Notes: a model not told the origin generated them from the letters alone. A stretch of DNA of 64,000 nt from Pediococcus pentosaceus (GCF_001437285.1 NZ_JQBF01000004.1:186001-250000); one strand, 5' to 3'; counted from the stretch's first letter, positions 35,634 through 44,606 are shown. Numbers and translations are program-made.

Positions 35634-36941
35634 TTATGCATTTAAAATAGCAATAAAACCAATAAATACAAAGAATAGTGCGTACATTAATGGATGAACT
35701 TCTTTGCCACGTTTAGCAGCAATCATGGCAATGGGGTAGGTAATAAATCCTAATGCAATCCCATCTGAAATACTATATGTTAATGGCATTCCAATGATAA
35801 TTAAGAAAGCTGGAATAGCAATTTCTAATTTATCCCAAGCAATTTCACGAGTTTGTTGAGCCATTAATACCCCCACAATCACTAATGCAGGTGCGGTAAC
35901 TTGTGAAGTAACGACGGTCAACAATGGTGAGAAGAAGAGTCCTAATAGGAACATAATTCCTGTCACAACTACAGTAAAGCCAGAACGTCCACCTACAGCA
36001 ATCCCAGCTGAAGACTCAACGAAAGCCCCCACTGGAGAAGTACCTAATAATGATCCAGTCAACATTGAAGCTGAATCAGACATCAATGCCTTCCCTACGC
36101 GCGGCATCTTATTGTCTTTCATAAATCCTGCTTGAGTAGCCAAACCAACCAATGTGCCGGCTGTATCAAAGAACGTTACCAGCAAGAAAGTCAAGACTAC
36201 TACCCAAAGTTGGAGAGTATTAATATCCCCAACATGTGAAATAGCTGTCAAGAAAGTTGGTTTCAAGCTTGGTGCAGCTGAAACAATGTGTGCTGGTGCA
36301 TGAATTAAACCAGTCAATAAACCAAAGACGGTTGTTAAAATCATCCCCACGAAAATAGCCCCTGGCACCTTGCGAACCATCAAGAAAATTGTCACAACCA
36401 ACCCAAAGACGGTCAACCATGTGGAAGGAACTAAGAATGAACCTAATCCAACCATCGTAGATTTGTTAGCAACCACAATTCCACCTTGGCTCAAACCTAG
36501 AAAAGCCACGAACAATCCAATTCCTGAAGAAATAGCATGCTTCAAATCGACTGGAATCGCGTTAATAATTAATTCTCGTAGTTTAAAAACGGTGATTAAA
36601 ACAAAGATTAAGGAAGCTACGAAAACGCCCGCCAAGGCCGTTTGCCAAGGCACATGCATCCCAATAACCACGGAATAAGCAAAGAATGCATTAATTCCTA
36701 AGGCAGGTGCCGAAGCAATTGGGTAATTAGCGATAATCCCCATCAGGAAACAACCAATGGCACTAGCCAATGCTGTTGCGGTGAAGACCGCTCCCTTATC
36801 CATACCAGATGCTCCTAAAACGTTCGGATTAACGAACATAATGTAGACCATTGAAATATAAGTAGTAATCCCAGCAATAATTTCTGTTTTATAGTTTGTT
36901 TTCAATTTATCAAATTGAAAATACTTAGCGATTTGTTTCAA
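35634..36941 (-). CDS. NCS2-family guanine/hypoxanthine permease (AzgA/PbuG-like)
   Basis: A membrane protein of about 435 residues with 12 or more segments. The start region KQIAKYFQFDKLKTNYKTEI and the ITTYISMVYIMFVNP motif match AzgA/PbuG-type purine permeases. TTG at 36941 has GGGAG eight bases upstream and is preferred over the ATG at 36947, which is too close to it. Two PurBox-like CGAAC motifs lie upstream, suggesting PurR control; I saw no purine riboswitch. Confidence 0.88.
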   Translation of the reverse strand: MKQIAKYFQFDKLKTNYKTEIIAGITTYISMVYIMFVNPNVLGASGMDKGAVFTATALASAIGCFLMGIIANYPIASAPALGINAFFAYSVVIGMHVPWQTALAGVFVASLIFVLITVFKLRELIINAIPVDLKHAISSGIGLFVAFLGLSQGGIVVANKSTMVGLGSFLVPSTWLTVFGLVVTIFLMVRKVPGAIFVGMILTTVFGLLTGLIHAPAHIVSAAPSLKPTFLTAISHVGDINTLQLWVVVLTFLLVTFFDTAGTLVGLATQAGFMKDNKMPRVGKALMSDSASMLTGSLLGTSPVGAFVESSAGIAVGGRSGFTVVVTGIMFLLGLFFSPLLTVVTSQVTAPALVIVGVLMAQQTREIAWDKLEIAIPAFLIIIGMPLTYSISDGIALGFITYPIAMIAAKRGKEVHPLMYALFFVFIGFIAILNA

Positions 36942-37049
36942 AATCATTTCTCCCTTTTAGTTCGAATCTAAATCAAAAATAGCACCAATAAAGTCTACAC
37001 TAATTTAAAATATAAGTAAAGCACGCCATAAATTGATTATTTAAACTTT

Positions 37050-37064
37050 TATAGTTCGTATTTT
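37050..37064 (-). promoter_or_regulatory. PurBox-like site upstream of purine permease
   Basis: On the minus strand AAAATACGAACTATA, one base off the AWWWCCGAACWWT PurBox remembered for lactic acid bacteria. A second GATTCGAACTA lies at 36958-36970, near the ribosome site. The 180-base gap otherwise holds only the pepO terminator. Confidence 0.45.
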
Positions 37065-37080
37065 ACTTTGGAAATAACTA

Positions 37081-37113
37081 AAAAAGACGACTGCTGATTA
37101 GCAATCGTCTTTT
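37081..37113 (-). terminator. Terminator after pepO
   Basis: Arms AAAGACGACTGCT (37083-37095) and AGCAATCGTCTTT (37100-37112, G-U pair), with a T run on the minus strand. Confidence 0.82.
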
Positions 37114-37125
37114 TAGTTTGATTTT

Positions 37126-39039
37126 TTACCAAATTTGAACTCGTTTTTCGGGAGCAAGATACATTCCATCGCCCTCTTTTACATCAAAGGTTTCATAAAA
37201 TTCTTCAAAATTCTTTACTTGGACGTTCGCCCGTAACTTTGCAGGAGCATGGACATCAATTGCTAATAGCAACTCTTCTCGTTGTTTAGTAGCCTTAGTG
37301 CGCCAAATTGTGGCCCAGTTAGTAAAAAATTCTTCTAGATTAGCATCTTTAGTAGCCTTAGCTGCTTCCAACGCTGCTTTAAGTCCACCATCATCTGCAA
37401 CATTTTCGGTAACAACCAACTTACCGTTTACTTTTCCACCCGCAAATGGAATTCCATCAAATTCTTTTACCATTGCTTCTGAAAGTTGGTGGAAATGTTT
37501 CAAATCGTCTTCTGTCCACCAATTGTCCATGTTACCAAATTCATCAAATAAAGCTCCATTAGGATCAAAAGCATGTGAAATTTCGTGCGCCATTACTGCT
37601 CCAATTCCACCATAATTTTGACTAGCGGTTTGTTCTAAACTGTAAAATGGTGCTTGTAAAATAGCAGCTGGGAAACAGATTAAGTTACCTTCTGGTGAAT
37701 AATAAGCATTTACTGTATCAGCACTCATATGCCATTCACTACGGTCGACTTCCTTACCATACTTAGCAAGTTGATCTTCTAAGAAAATTCGTGAAAATTC
37801 TTGAACGTTTTCCACTAAACTTCCACCCTCAGCGGCTGTTTTAGTTTTCAACTTCTTATAAACTGCTTTTAATTCATCTGGGTAACCTACTAAAATCTTC
37901 AACGAACGTAACTTCGTAATCGCTTTAGAACGGGTTGCATCCCCTAACCAAGTATTTTCTGCCAGTCGTTTTTCATAAACATCAATCATCGAAACCACCA
38001 TATCATGAACATCTTTTTTAGCAGTTTCTCCGAAGTATTTATGTCCATAGTATTCACCAACGACTTGGCTAAACGTGCGACGTGCTAAGTAAAATGCACT
38101 CTTTTCTTGTGGCATTGATTCTTGTTGCCCTGATAATGCTCGCCCAAAAGTGCCACCAATTTGGCGGAATTCTTCACTCAAATAGCCTGACAACGAGCGG
38201 ACCATGTTAACGTAGGCCCATTTTTTATAATCTTCAAATGTATCGGCGTTAACAATTTGGTGCAAGTTTTCGTAGAATTTAGGTTCAGTGATAATTAATT
38301 TTTCTGGAACAGTTCCAATCAATGCTTGGACTAATTTTTTAACATCAATCTCTTGAACCATGTCAGCGAAATGATCAAACTCCCATGGATTATAAAGCTT
38401 AGCTACATCGCTAAGTTCTTCAGAGTTTTTACGGAAAGGAGCAATACTAGCATCGAAACGTTTAGCTCCATCAATTATAGCTTGGGCTTCATCTTCAGAC
38501 TTACCCAACTTCGTTAGTAATTGCATCATCATTTGGGTAAAGACTTGCATCAACTGTGGTCCAGACGGATTATCTTGATCATAGTAGGTTTTATCTGGGA
38601 GGATTAAACTTACACCACCAGCCCATAAAACATTGCGTTTATCTGCTCCATTACCCTTTAAATCAGGTTCAATACCTAAATCTACTGGTAATTCTACGCC
38701 ATTAAAAAATAATTCTTTTAAGTTGGCATTTACATCATCCCAACTCTTTAAATCTTCAATTTGTTTTAAGTACGGAAGAAGTGGTTTTACTCCATCTTCG
38801 TCCCGTTTTTTGAAATCAGCTGCAATTTCATAAAACTTGATAAATTCTTTTAATTCTGGCGTATTAGGTTCTTTGGCACCTGAACGCATTTCTGCAAAAT
38901 CCTTCATCAAATTTTCATCCACACCATCAACTAGGTCCATAAATCCACCCGTTGATGAATGATCTGAGGGGATTTCTGCAGTTGCTAGCCATTCACCATT
39001 CACTGCATCATAAAAATCGTCTTTAATTGAACTTGGCAT
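37126..39039 (-). CDS. pepO: M13-family oligoendopeptidase
   Basis: A 637-residue zinc metallopeptidase with HEISH in AVMAHEISHAFDP, the second metal motif NVADDGGLKAAL and the M13 N-terminal domain. No signal peptide is present, so it acts in the cytosol on imported peptides, as lactococcal PepO does. It is a single gene with a terminator. Confidence 0.94.
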   Translation of the reverse strand: MPSSIKDDFYDAVNGEWLATAEIPSDHSSTGGFMDLVDGVDENLMKDFAEMRSGAKEPNTPELKEFIKFYEIAADFKKRDEDGVKPLLPYLKQIEDLKSWDDVNANLKELFFNGVELPVDLGIEPDLKGNGADKRNVLWAGGVSLILPDKTYYDQDNPSGPQLMQVFTQMMMQLLTKLGKSEDEAQAIIDGAKRFDASIAPFRKNSEELSDVAKLYNPWEFDHFADMVQEIDVKKLVQALIGTVPEKLIITEPKFYENLHQIVNADTFEDYKKWAYVNMVRSLSGYLSEEFRQIGGTFGRALSGQQESMPQEKSAFYLARRTFSQVVGEYYGHKYFGETAKKDVHDMVVSMIDVYEKRLAENTWLGDATRSKAITKLRSLKILVGYPDELKAVYKKLKTKTAAEGGSLVENVQEFSRIFLEDQLAKYGKEVDRSEWHMSADTVNAYYSPEGNLICFPAAILQAPFYSLEQTASQNYGGIGAVMAHEISHAFDPNGALFDEFGNMDNWWTEDDLKHFHQLSEAMVKEFDGIPFAGGKVNGKLVVTENVADDGGLKAALEAAKATKDANLEEFFTNWATIWRTKATKQREELLLAIDVHAPAKLRANVQVKNFEEFYETFDVKEGDGMYLAPEKRVQIW

Positions 39040-39093
39040 TCTAATTCCTCACTTTCAAAACTTATTAACTCTGTATTATACTCTTATCTACTT

Positions 39094-40065
39094 CTATGAC
39101 ACCGCGTCATGCATATACTTAGCAATATCTTTGGAATTCATACCAGCACTTACTGCCACTTGTAACTTAATACGTGCTTTTTGACCATTGAGACCTTGGC
39201 AGAATACAACGCCCATTCTCTCTAAATCAATTCCGCCGCCCACATAATCGTAGATGGGTTCGGCCAAGCCATTGTAACAACGTGAAACCATTACAACCGT
39301 AATATCATTATCAATTAATGCTTGAATGGGCTCGACTACTTCTACTGGTAGATTTCCAGCTCCTAGCCCTTCAATTACAATCCCCTTGGTCCCTGGGCGA
39401 TTAATAATTTCAAATATTTCTTTAGGGATTCCTGCGTAAGCTTTAATTAAATAGACTCCTTTTTCAAGGTGGTCAATATCACAAACATGCTGATTAACTA
39501 AAGCTTGAAAGAATCGGATATCCCGTTTATAAACAATTCCGAGCGGCCCAAAAGTTGGGGTTCTAAACGTATCTACATTAGTAGTATGGGTTTTCGTAAC
39601 AAAACGGGCAGTATGGATCTCATCATTCATGACCACTAAAACCCCTTTATCACTGGCTTCATCAGAAGCAGCCGTCAGAATTGCACTTTGGAAATTATAC
39701 ACACCATCCGAACCTAGTTCGTTGGAAGAGCGCATGGCCCCCGTTAGCACAACTGGAATTTTATTTTCGATCGTTAAATCTAAAAAGTACGCAGTTTCTT
39801 CCAAGGTATCCGTTCCGTGCGTGATTACAATGCCATCACACTCATTGTTATCTAGTGCCTTTTTGACCCTTTTTTTAATAATTAACATATCATCTGGCGT
39901 AATGTGTTCTGAAGGTTTATTCAAAATCACTTCGTTAATTAGGTCAATATTTTTGTTGATAAATTGGCTATCTAGTAATGGGTTTTGTTCATTAGTTTTA
40001 ACAGTATCATTGCTGGCAGACATCGAAATCGTTCCACCTGTATGTAATGCTAGTATTTTCTTCAT
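39094..40065 (-). CDS. L-asparaginase
   Basis: A 323-residue asparaginase. The N-terminal ALHTGGTIS holds the first catalytic Thr and VITHGTDTLEETA the second Thr-Asp pair. No signal peptide is present, suggesting a cytosolic enzyme releasing ammonia and aspartate from asparagine. The ATG at 40065 follows AGAGGAA by seven bases. It lies 54 bases upstream of pepO on the same strand and may share its transcript, pairing peptide breakdown with asparagine use. Confidence 0.92.
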   Translation of the reverse strand: MKKILALHTGGTISMSASNDTVKTNEQNPLLDSQFINKNIDLINEVILNKPSEHITPDDMLIIKKRVKKALDNNECDGIVITHGTDTLEETAYFLDLTIENKIPVVLTGAMRSSNELGSDGVYNFQSAILTAASDEASDKGVLVVMNDEIHTARFVTKTHTTNVDTFRTPTFGPLGIVYKRDIRFFQALVNQHVCDIDHLEKGVYLIKAYAGIPKEIFEIINRPGTKGIVIEGLGAGNLPVEVVEPIQALIDNDITVVMVSRCYNGLAEPIYDYVGGGIDLERMGVVFCQGLNGQKARIKLQVAVSAGMNSKDIAKYMHDAVS

Positions 40066-40173
40066 TATCAAATTCCTCTTTATTATTAGTTATTCATATC
40101 ATATCATTTTCTTAGCTATTTACAGCTCCTCAAAATGCGTTAAAATAATTCTATTAATTCAGAGGACGTTAAT

Positions 40174-40926
40174 ATGATAAAACATAGAACCAGATTCCAA
40201 ATTTTATATGATAGTTGTTTGGCTATGATTGCTTTTATTTCATTCCTAATCGTTGCCGCTTCGTTTTTTTCTAAGAGTATTAGTCTGAAAAATACGACCA
40301 TTTTAAATCTAATGCATGTATTTTTAATCATTTATGCGGTCGATTTTTTTGCGAGAATGCCTAAAAATAAAAATGCTCATCGTTATCTTTTTGACAATAC
40401 TTTTGATTTGTTATCGTTAATCCCACTACATCCGGCTTTTGCTATCTTTCGAATTGGTCGAGTTTTCAAATTAATTCGCAGCCATCATTTATTATGGCGT
40501 TTTGGATTAGATGGAAAATTTTCTAAGACCGTTCATCGGTTTATCTATACCTCGGGCTTCTTAAACCTTTTTACCGTCAGTATGATTATTTTAGTTTTAA
40601 GCTCGCTCCTTTATTCTGTGGTAGAACATATTTCATATCCTTCAGCCCTATGGTGGGCCATTACGACTGCCACCACTGTTGGTTATGGTGATATTTCACC
40701 TACCACCAACATTGGTAAATTTATTGCCGCCTTTCTAATGATTGGTGGTGTTGGGTTCATTGGTTTGCTCACTAGTACAATTACAGGATTCTTTACTTCT
40801 GAAGCTGATACGCAGGAAGATGATATGACCAAGCTTTTCAAAAAAATCGATCAACTTGATCATAAAATCGACCATCTCCAGCGTCAGCTCAACCTAGAAC
40901 GACGTAAAAATACGCGAAAAAAATAA
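40174..40926 (+). CDS. Voltage-gated-type potassium channel
   Basis: A 250-residue channel. Residues 1-150 form a four-helix voltage-sensor-like part, with a basic helix FRIGRVFKLIRS as the S4 equivalent. The pore has the selectivity filter TTVGYGD near residue 173, followed by the last membrane helix and a charged C-terminal coiled coil (KKIDQLDHKIDHLQRQL). No RCK domain is present. The product is an inner-membrane K+ channel. Confidence 0.88.
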   Translation: MIKHRTRFQILYDSCLAMIAFISFLIVAASFFSKSISLKNTTILNLMHVFLIIYAVDFFARMPKNKNAHRYLFDNTFDLLSLIPLHPAFAIFRIGRVFKLIRSHHLLWRFGLDGKFSKTVHRFIYTSGFLNLFTVSMIILVLSSLLYSVVEHISYPSALWWAITTATTVGYGDISPTTNIGKFIAAFLMIGGVGFIGLLTSTITGFFTSEADTQEDDMTKLFKKIDQLDHKIDHLQRQLNLERRKNTRKK

Positions 40927-40979
40927 GGATTAACGTTTTGAGACGAAATTATTCGCCCAGCGTTAATCCTTATTTTTTT
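40925..40979. terminator. Bidirectional terminator
   Basis: Arms AAGGATTAACG (40925-40935) and CGTTAATCCTT (40961-40971), then eight T. The arm includes the channel stop codon. It is shared with the convergent aquaporin gene. Confidence 0.85.
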
Positions 40980-40989
40980 TAATTAGCTA

Positions 40990-41640
40990 TTATTCTTCGC
41001 TACCCATTGCCTTAGCAACAAAAGCAGCAATTGCAGCACCTAATAATGGAGCCACAACGTAAACCCAGTAGTGAGATAAAGCTGAACCACCAACTAAGAT
41101 TGCAGGACCAAAACTACGAGCAGGATTCAATGAACCGCCAGTTAAGTTCAATGATGCAATAATCATGAATGCTAGCGTTAATCCAATAATTAAACCAGCG
41201 AAGTTAGCATTACCATACTTTTTACTTGTAACTAGCAAGATAACAAGCACAAATAGGAATGTTACCAAAGTTTCAGTTACGAGTGCTGGAAATGCTGAGA
41301 TTTTTGCAAAATCAGTTTGTCCAAGATTGCTAGTTGAAGCTCCCATAGCACTTAGGAAATACTTAACCATTCCTGAAGCTAGCACAGCACCAATAAATTG
41401 TGAAATAACATAATAAATAGCATCTGCTCCACTGATTCGCTTATTAATCCACATACCTAATGTGACAGCTGGGTTAAAGTGTCCTCCTGAAATTGCACCA
41501 ACAGAGTAAGCCATAATCGTAACAGCCAAACCAAAAGCTAATCCAATTCCTAAAACGTCGGCTTTACCAATTGTAACAGCGGCAGTACCAACAAAAACAA
41601 GTACGAACGTACCAATAATTTCTGAAACATATTTCTTCAT
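40990..41640 (-). CDS. Aquaporin (MIP family) with unusual selectivity filter
   Basis: A 216-residue, six-helix channel with both NPA motifs, HFNPAVT (N56) and LNPARS (N172). The start ATG 41640 has AGGAG nine bases upstream. Aligning by eye to E. coli AqpZ gives filter residues Phe36, Ile160, Gly169 and Arg175, where AqpZ has Phe-His-Thr-Arg and GlpF Trp-Gly-Phe-Arg. The backbone is AqpZ-like but the pore would be wider and less polar, so solutes other than water may pass. Single gene. Confidence 0.9.
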   Translation of the reverse strand: MKKYVSEIIGTFVLVFVGTAAVTIGKADVLGIGLAFGLAVTIMAYSVGAISGGHFNPAVTLGMWINKRISGADAIYYVISQFIGAVLASGMVKYFLSAMGASTSNLGQTDFAKISAFPALVTETLVTFLFVLVILLVTSKKYGNANFAGLIIGLTLAFMIIASLNLTGGSLNPARSFGPAILVGGSALSHYWVYVVAPLLGAAIAAFVAKAMGSEE

Positions 41641-41799
41641 CAATAATCTCTCCTATCCACAGGCAAAAACCCGTACGAAAATTGTATACCACTTTAACCA
41701 TTTTCTCAAATAAAATGTATTAATCTTGAGCGTATCTTTTTCAATTAGCTATACATTTATGATAAAATATTGATATAAACGTAATCAGGAGGAGTTCCC

Positions 41800-42219
41800 A
41801 TGGCAAAATTTGACGTACATATTATCGACCATCCAACCGCAAAGGAAATGCTTGTAGAATTTAAAAGTCAACGACAAGACAACGTGCCTATTCTTGAAAA
41901 ACCAGGACATTACATTCTTCCTGATTACAAGTTAACACGTCAACGTAAAGCTTTAAAAATCCGTAAGCATACCTACTTAACTAAGAAATTCCGCTCTTAC
42001 GTGGCACTAGACTCAGCAAACGGTCACACGCTCTGGATGCGTAATTTTGGTAGTTTATCCGAAGCCATTTTTTGGCTAGAAACTGGTATGAAGATTGGCG
42101 ATACTGATACAGATGCGCGTTATTCGTTCAAGGAGTGGCAAGAAAAACACTTTGAAGACATTGAAAAACTTAAAGATCAACTACGAGCAAAAACTAAAGC
42201 TAGACAAGAAAACAAATAA
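41800..42219 (+). CDS. Hypothetical cytosolic protein, 139 aa
   Basis: A charged protein starting MAKFDVHIIDHPTAKEMLVE behind AGGAGGAG. The middle is basic (KLTRQRKALKIRKHTYLTKK) and the C-terminus is a long acidic/basic helix, probably coiled coil. No signal or membrane segment is present. I do not recognise the family. A hairpin terminator separates it from the next gene. Confidence 0.75.
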   Translation: MAKFDVHIIDHPTAKEMLVEFKSQRQDNVPILEKPGHYILPDYKLTRQRKALKIRKHTYLTKKFRSYVALDSANGHTLWMRNFGSLSEAIFWLETGMKIGDTDTDARYSFKEWQEKHFEDIEKLKDQLRAKTKARQENK

Positions 42220-42224
42220 CTTAG

Positions 42225-42271
42225 ATGCAAGAGCTGAGGCAATTTAATCAACCCCAATCTTGCATTTTTTA
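42225..42271 (+). terminator. Intergenic terminator
   Basis: Arms ATGCAAGA (42225-42232) and TCTTGCAT (42258-42265), followed by TTTTTTA. Confidence 0.75.
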
Positions 42272-42290
42272 TACCCAAAGGAGATTTCAT

Positions 42291-42629
42291 ATGACTACAG
42301 AAAATAAAATCTTAAGTTCATTATCATATTTAAGTATCTTTTTTATGCCCATTCTCTTTCCCATCGTCGTATTTGCCTTAACTTCTAACAGTAATCACCC
42401 TGAAGCTCATCGCAACTCCATTACTGCTTTTTGGCTTCATTTATTACCAACAATTTTAGTTCCAGTGGCCTTCTTCTTAGGATTATTAGCAACTGGGCAA
42501 AGCTTTTCTACTGCTAATTTGAGTGGGTCTTCCCTAGTATTATTTGGAATCGTCGGTCTCATTGGATTATTGATTTTAGGAATGTTTATTTACAATCTAT
42601 ATCGCGGAGTAAAGGTCTGGGTGGACTAG
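42291..42629 (+). CDS. DUF4870-like membrane protein
   Basis: The ATG at 42291 follows AAAGGAGA, giving 112 residues. Three membrane helices are predicted; the opening KILSSLSYLSIFFMPILFPI and HRNSITAFWLHLL pattern fits the DUF4870/YtxG-like family of small membrane proteins of unknown role. It is followed directly by the promoter of the noncoding RNA. Confidence 0.78.
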   Translation: MTTENKILSSLSYLSIFFMPILFPIVVFALTSNSNHPEAHRNSITAFWLHLLPTILVPVAFFLGLLATGQSFSTANLSGSSLVLFGIVGLIGLLILGMFIYNLYRGVKVWVD

Positions 42630-42673
42630 GATTATTGTCCTTCAAAAAAATTATATTTTTTTTGACTTATTTG

Positions 42674-42702
42674 TTGCAAGCGCTTACAGAAGGTGTTAAT
42701 AT
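42674..42702 (+). promoter_or_regulatory. Promoter of the large RNA, overlapped by a strong cre site
   Basis: TTGCAA (42674-42679) and TAATAT (42697-42702) are 17 bases apart. TGCAAGCGCTTACA (42675-42688) overlaps the -35 and spacer and matches the CcpA cre consensus TGNAANCGNTNNCA fully. Binding there should block transcription when preferred sugars are present (inference). Confidence 0.72.
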
Positions 42703-42707
42703 ACTAA

Positions 42708-43349
42708 GTGAGGAAAGGAAAAGTTCCTTTCTAACAAAAACTTCTCAAGTGCCTCGGTTCTTAGGCTGTCAGAATCTAGTGAAGGGGCAAATTAGAGTAA
42801 CTATTGCAAATCGTTTCCATCATGGGTGTACGATGTAAGGTTTTGATGTTTAAAAGCATCGATGTTTTAAAGTGATTACACGCGATGGTTTCGTTGGTAG
42901 TTGCGATAGCCGGCTTCTTTAAATGTATGAAGTGTAATGTTCGAAAATTTCTACGTCATTTAAACATTGAATCAAGTAGGTGTGTCCGATGACATGAGTA
43001 AGTTGTCTAAATGAAGACAAGATTAATTAGTATCAAAAAAATTAGTTCAATGGAGGTCTATCGTTTCGAAGAATATCTTAATGAAACTCCAAGACCGTCT
43101 ATTTCACCGTTAGCCTGAAACAGTGTATACCTCATCAGATTTAGAGTTTGATTGAACGATACAACAGCAGACGTTATCAACAGAAGCTCAGGTAGGTTAG
43201 AAGCACGACGGCTGAACAATTTAATACGTTTTTGTAAAGTTGAAGGTGTAAAGATCGTAAATTTTTCCAATAAAGAGATTGTCGTTAGATTGGGACATCT
43301 TTCCTCATAAAGGGATTCTAGTGTGAGAAGTCTAGAATCCTATTTTTGT
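42708..43349 (+). ncRNA. Large structured noncoding RNA, about 640 nt, class unknown
   Basis: The stretch has no convincing gene: the frames lack ribosome sites and familiar products. It has its own promoter and terminator. The 5' end GTGAGGAAAG (42708-42717) pairs over ten bases with CTTTCCTCAT (43299-43308), closing the whole molecule. Internal hairpins include GAAAGGAA/TTCCTTTC (42713-42731), GCCT/AGGC (42751-42766), ATCGT/ACGAT enclosing CCA/TGG (42810-42834), GATG/CATC (42845-42860), ATTACAC/GTGTAAT (42875-42938) and TTGTCT/AGACAA (43003-43020). It lacks RNase P, tmRNA and 6S signatures. Size and ornate folding recall ROOL and GOLLD RNAs, which occur in Lactobacillales, but I cannot assign it. 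Confidence 0.75.
43312..43349 (+). terminator. Terminator of the large RNA
   Basis: Arms GGATTCTAG (43313-43321) and CTAGAATCC (43332-43340), then TATTTTTG. Confidence 0.85.
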
Positions 43350-43357
43350 GCTCTCAA

Positions 43358-43387
43358 ATAAAAAACAGGAAGCTCAATCGCCTCCTG
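43358..43387 (-). terminator. Terminator after the zinc-ribbon gene
   Basis: Arms CAGGAAGC (43366-43373) and GCCTCCTG (43380-43387, one G-U pair), followed on the minus strand by TTTTTTATT. Confidence 0.75.
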
Positions 43388-43392
43388 CAATA

Positions 43393-44454
43393 TTATTGTT
43401 CCACTTTTCTTCGTTTACGCCCTCTTCCAAAGGCTAATATTAAAATAGTAATTCCTACTGCTAAATAACCACTCCACCCCAGATGGACGTTATTAAACAT
43501 TCCTGGAAATCCTGACGTTTCTGCCTCATTTTTATAAATAATATAGAAAGTATACCCATAAGCAATTAGATTAACCCAACTACCAATTTTAACAATCCAT
43601 TGCGATCTAAACCACGCACCTAAAATAATTAATACGGGGCCTATTAGTAACGCAAGCAATACCTTTTGTTGCCCTAAAGTTTTTAGAATGCTCAATAATG
43701 TAGTTGGAGTGCTATATCCCGCTACTACGGCAGAAGCAAACGGTCCAATATAAGTAGAAATGATTAGCAATATCGCACCAGCGATTAAAAGTTTACTACG
43801 GAGTGGATGTCCCACCTTTTTAGGTTTGGGTTTCACTTCCGCTTGAGCTGAAGTCGCTGGATCAGTAACCATCGTTTCTGATTCTAAAACATCCTCGGGG
43901 GCTTCGAAGTCTTCTACTTCTACATCGGAGTCACTTCTAGCCTCAGCTTCTTTACGATCTTTTTTGTTTTTAAGACCTTGAATCCAATTAGCAATCCCAT
44001 TTTTAGCTTTCTTTATTCCCATTCGTAACTTTAATTCCGCTTGATTATCAGCTGGACCAACCTTTAAAGCATAGAGATAACCACACAAAACAATCAGAAC
44101 TAATAAACCAATACCTACAATTCTATTGAGCCATATTAAGACTACTAGAGCAATCACAATCGGTAAAAGTGAAACTAACGGATTATGTTTCACCCAAAGA
44201 ACAAAATTCTTAATTTGTGACAACCACTCAGAACCGGCATGGGCTTGAGTACGTGAGTGACTATTGGTTTCAGCTTCTTCAGTTTGAGGTTCTTCTTCAA
44301 TTTCTTCCGCTTCTTCACTGCGTTGTTTGTACATTTCTGCCCGAGTTAATGTTGAAGGCTCATTTTTGGCTTCATTTTCAAGCGTCACCCCACAATTAGG
44401 GCAAAAATTGGCTTTCTTAGGCAACTCTTCGCCACAATTCAAACAATATTTCAT
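43393..44454 (-). CDS. Zinc-ribbon membrane protein of unknown function
   Basis: A 353-residue protein opening with a zinc ribbon, CLNCGEELPKKANFCPNCG (two CxxC pairs, residues 4-22). An acidic linker, a double membrane helix (about 95-130), a second charged linker (about 165-230) and four C-terminal membrane helices follow. The ribbon-plus-membrane layout is common in Firmicutes (DUF/zinc-ribbon_2 proteins), but function is unknown. Single gene upstream of the noncoding RNA and convergent to it. Confidence 0.82.
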   Translation of the reverse strand: MKYCLNCGEELPKKANFCPNCGVTLENEAKNEPSTLTRAEMYKQRSEEAEEIEEEPQTEEAETNSHSRTQAHAGSEWLSQIKNFVLWVKHNPLVSLLPIVIALVVLIWLNRIVGIGLLVLIVLCGYLYALKVGPADNQAELKLRMGIKKAKNGIANWIQGLKNKKDRKEAEARSDSDVEVEDFEAPEDVLESETMVTDPATSAQAEVKPKPKKVGHPLRSKLLIAGAILLIISTYIGPFASAVVAGYSTPTTLLSILKTLGQQKVLLALLIGPVLIILGAWFRSQWIVKIGSWVNLIAYGYTFYIIYKNEAETSGFPGMFNNVHLGWSGYLAVGITILILAFGRGRKRRKVEQ

Positions 44455-44606
44455 TATCCATTCCTCATTTAAGTCTAGTTAAAATTCTTTATTTTCTACT
44501 TTAAAACATTTTTCCACCCGCTTCAAAGTGACCATAGATTTTTAGCTATTTAATAGCAATTCTTTATACTTTTTAAATATTTCTATTAAAATTTAATTCT
44601 TTTACT

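Noticed and set aside
36948-37080. Purine riboswitch before the guanine/hypoxanthine permease
   Set aside because: No TATA...GTCTCTAC-type core or paired loops; PurBox-like motifs explain regulation better.
42635-43270. Short open frames inside the large RNA (plus 42635-42838 and minus 43058-43270)
   Set aside because: No ribosome sites, no family-like sequence, and they overlap the structured RNA with its own promoter and terminator.
42635-43349. RNase P RNA, tmRNA or 6S RNA as identity of the large RNA
   Set aside because: The GAGGAAAGTCC-type RNase P core is absent (only GAGGAAAGG is present), there is no tRNA-like end for tmRNA, and it is far longer than 6S RNA.
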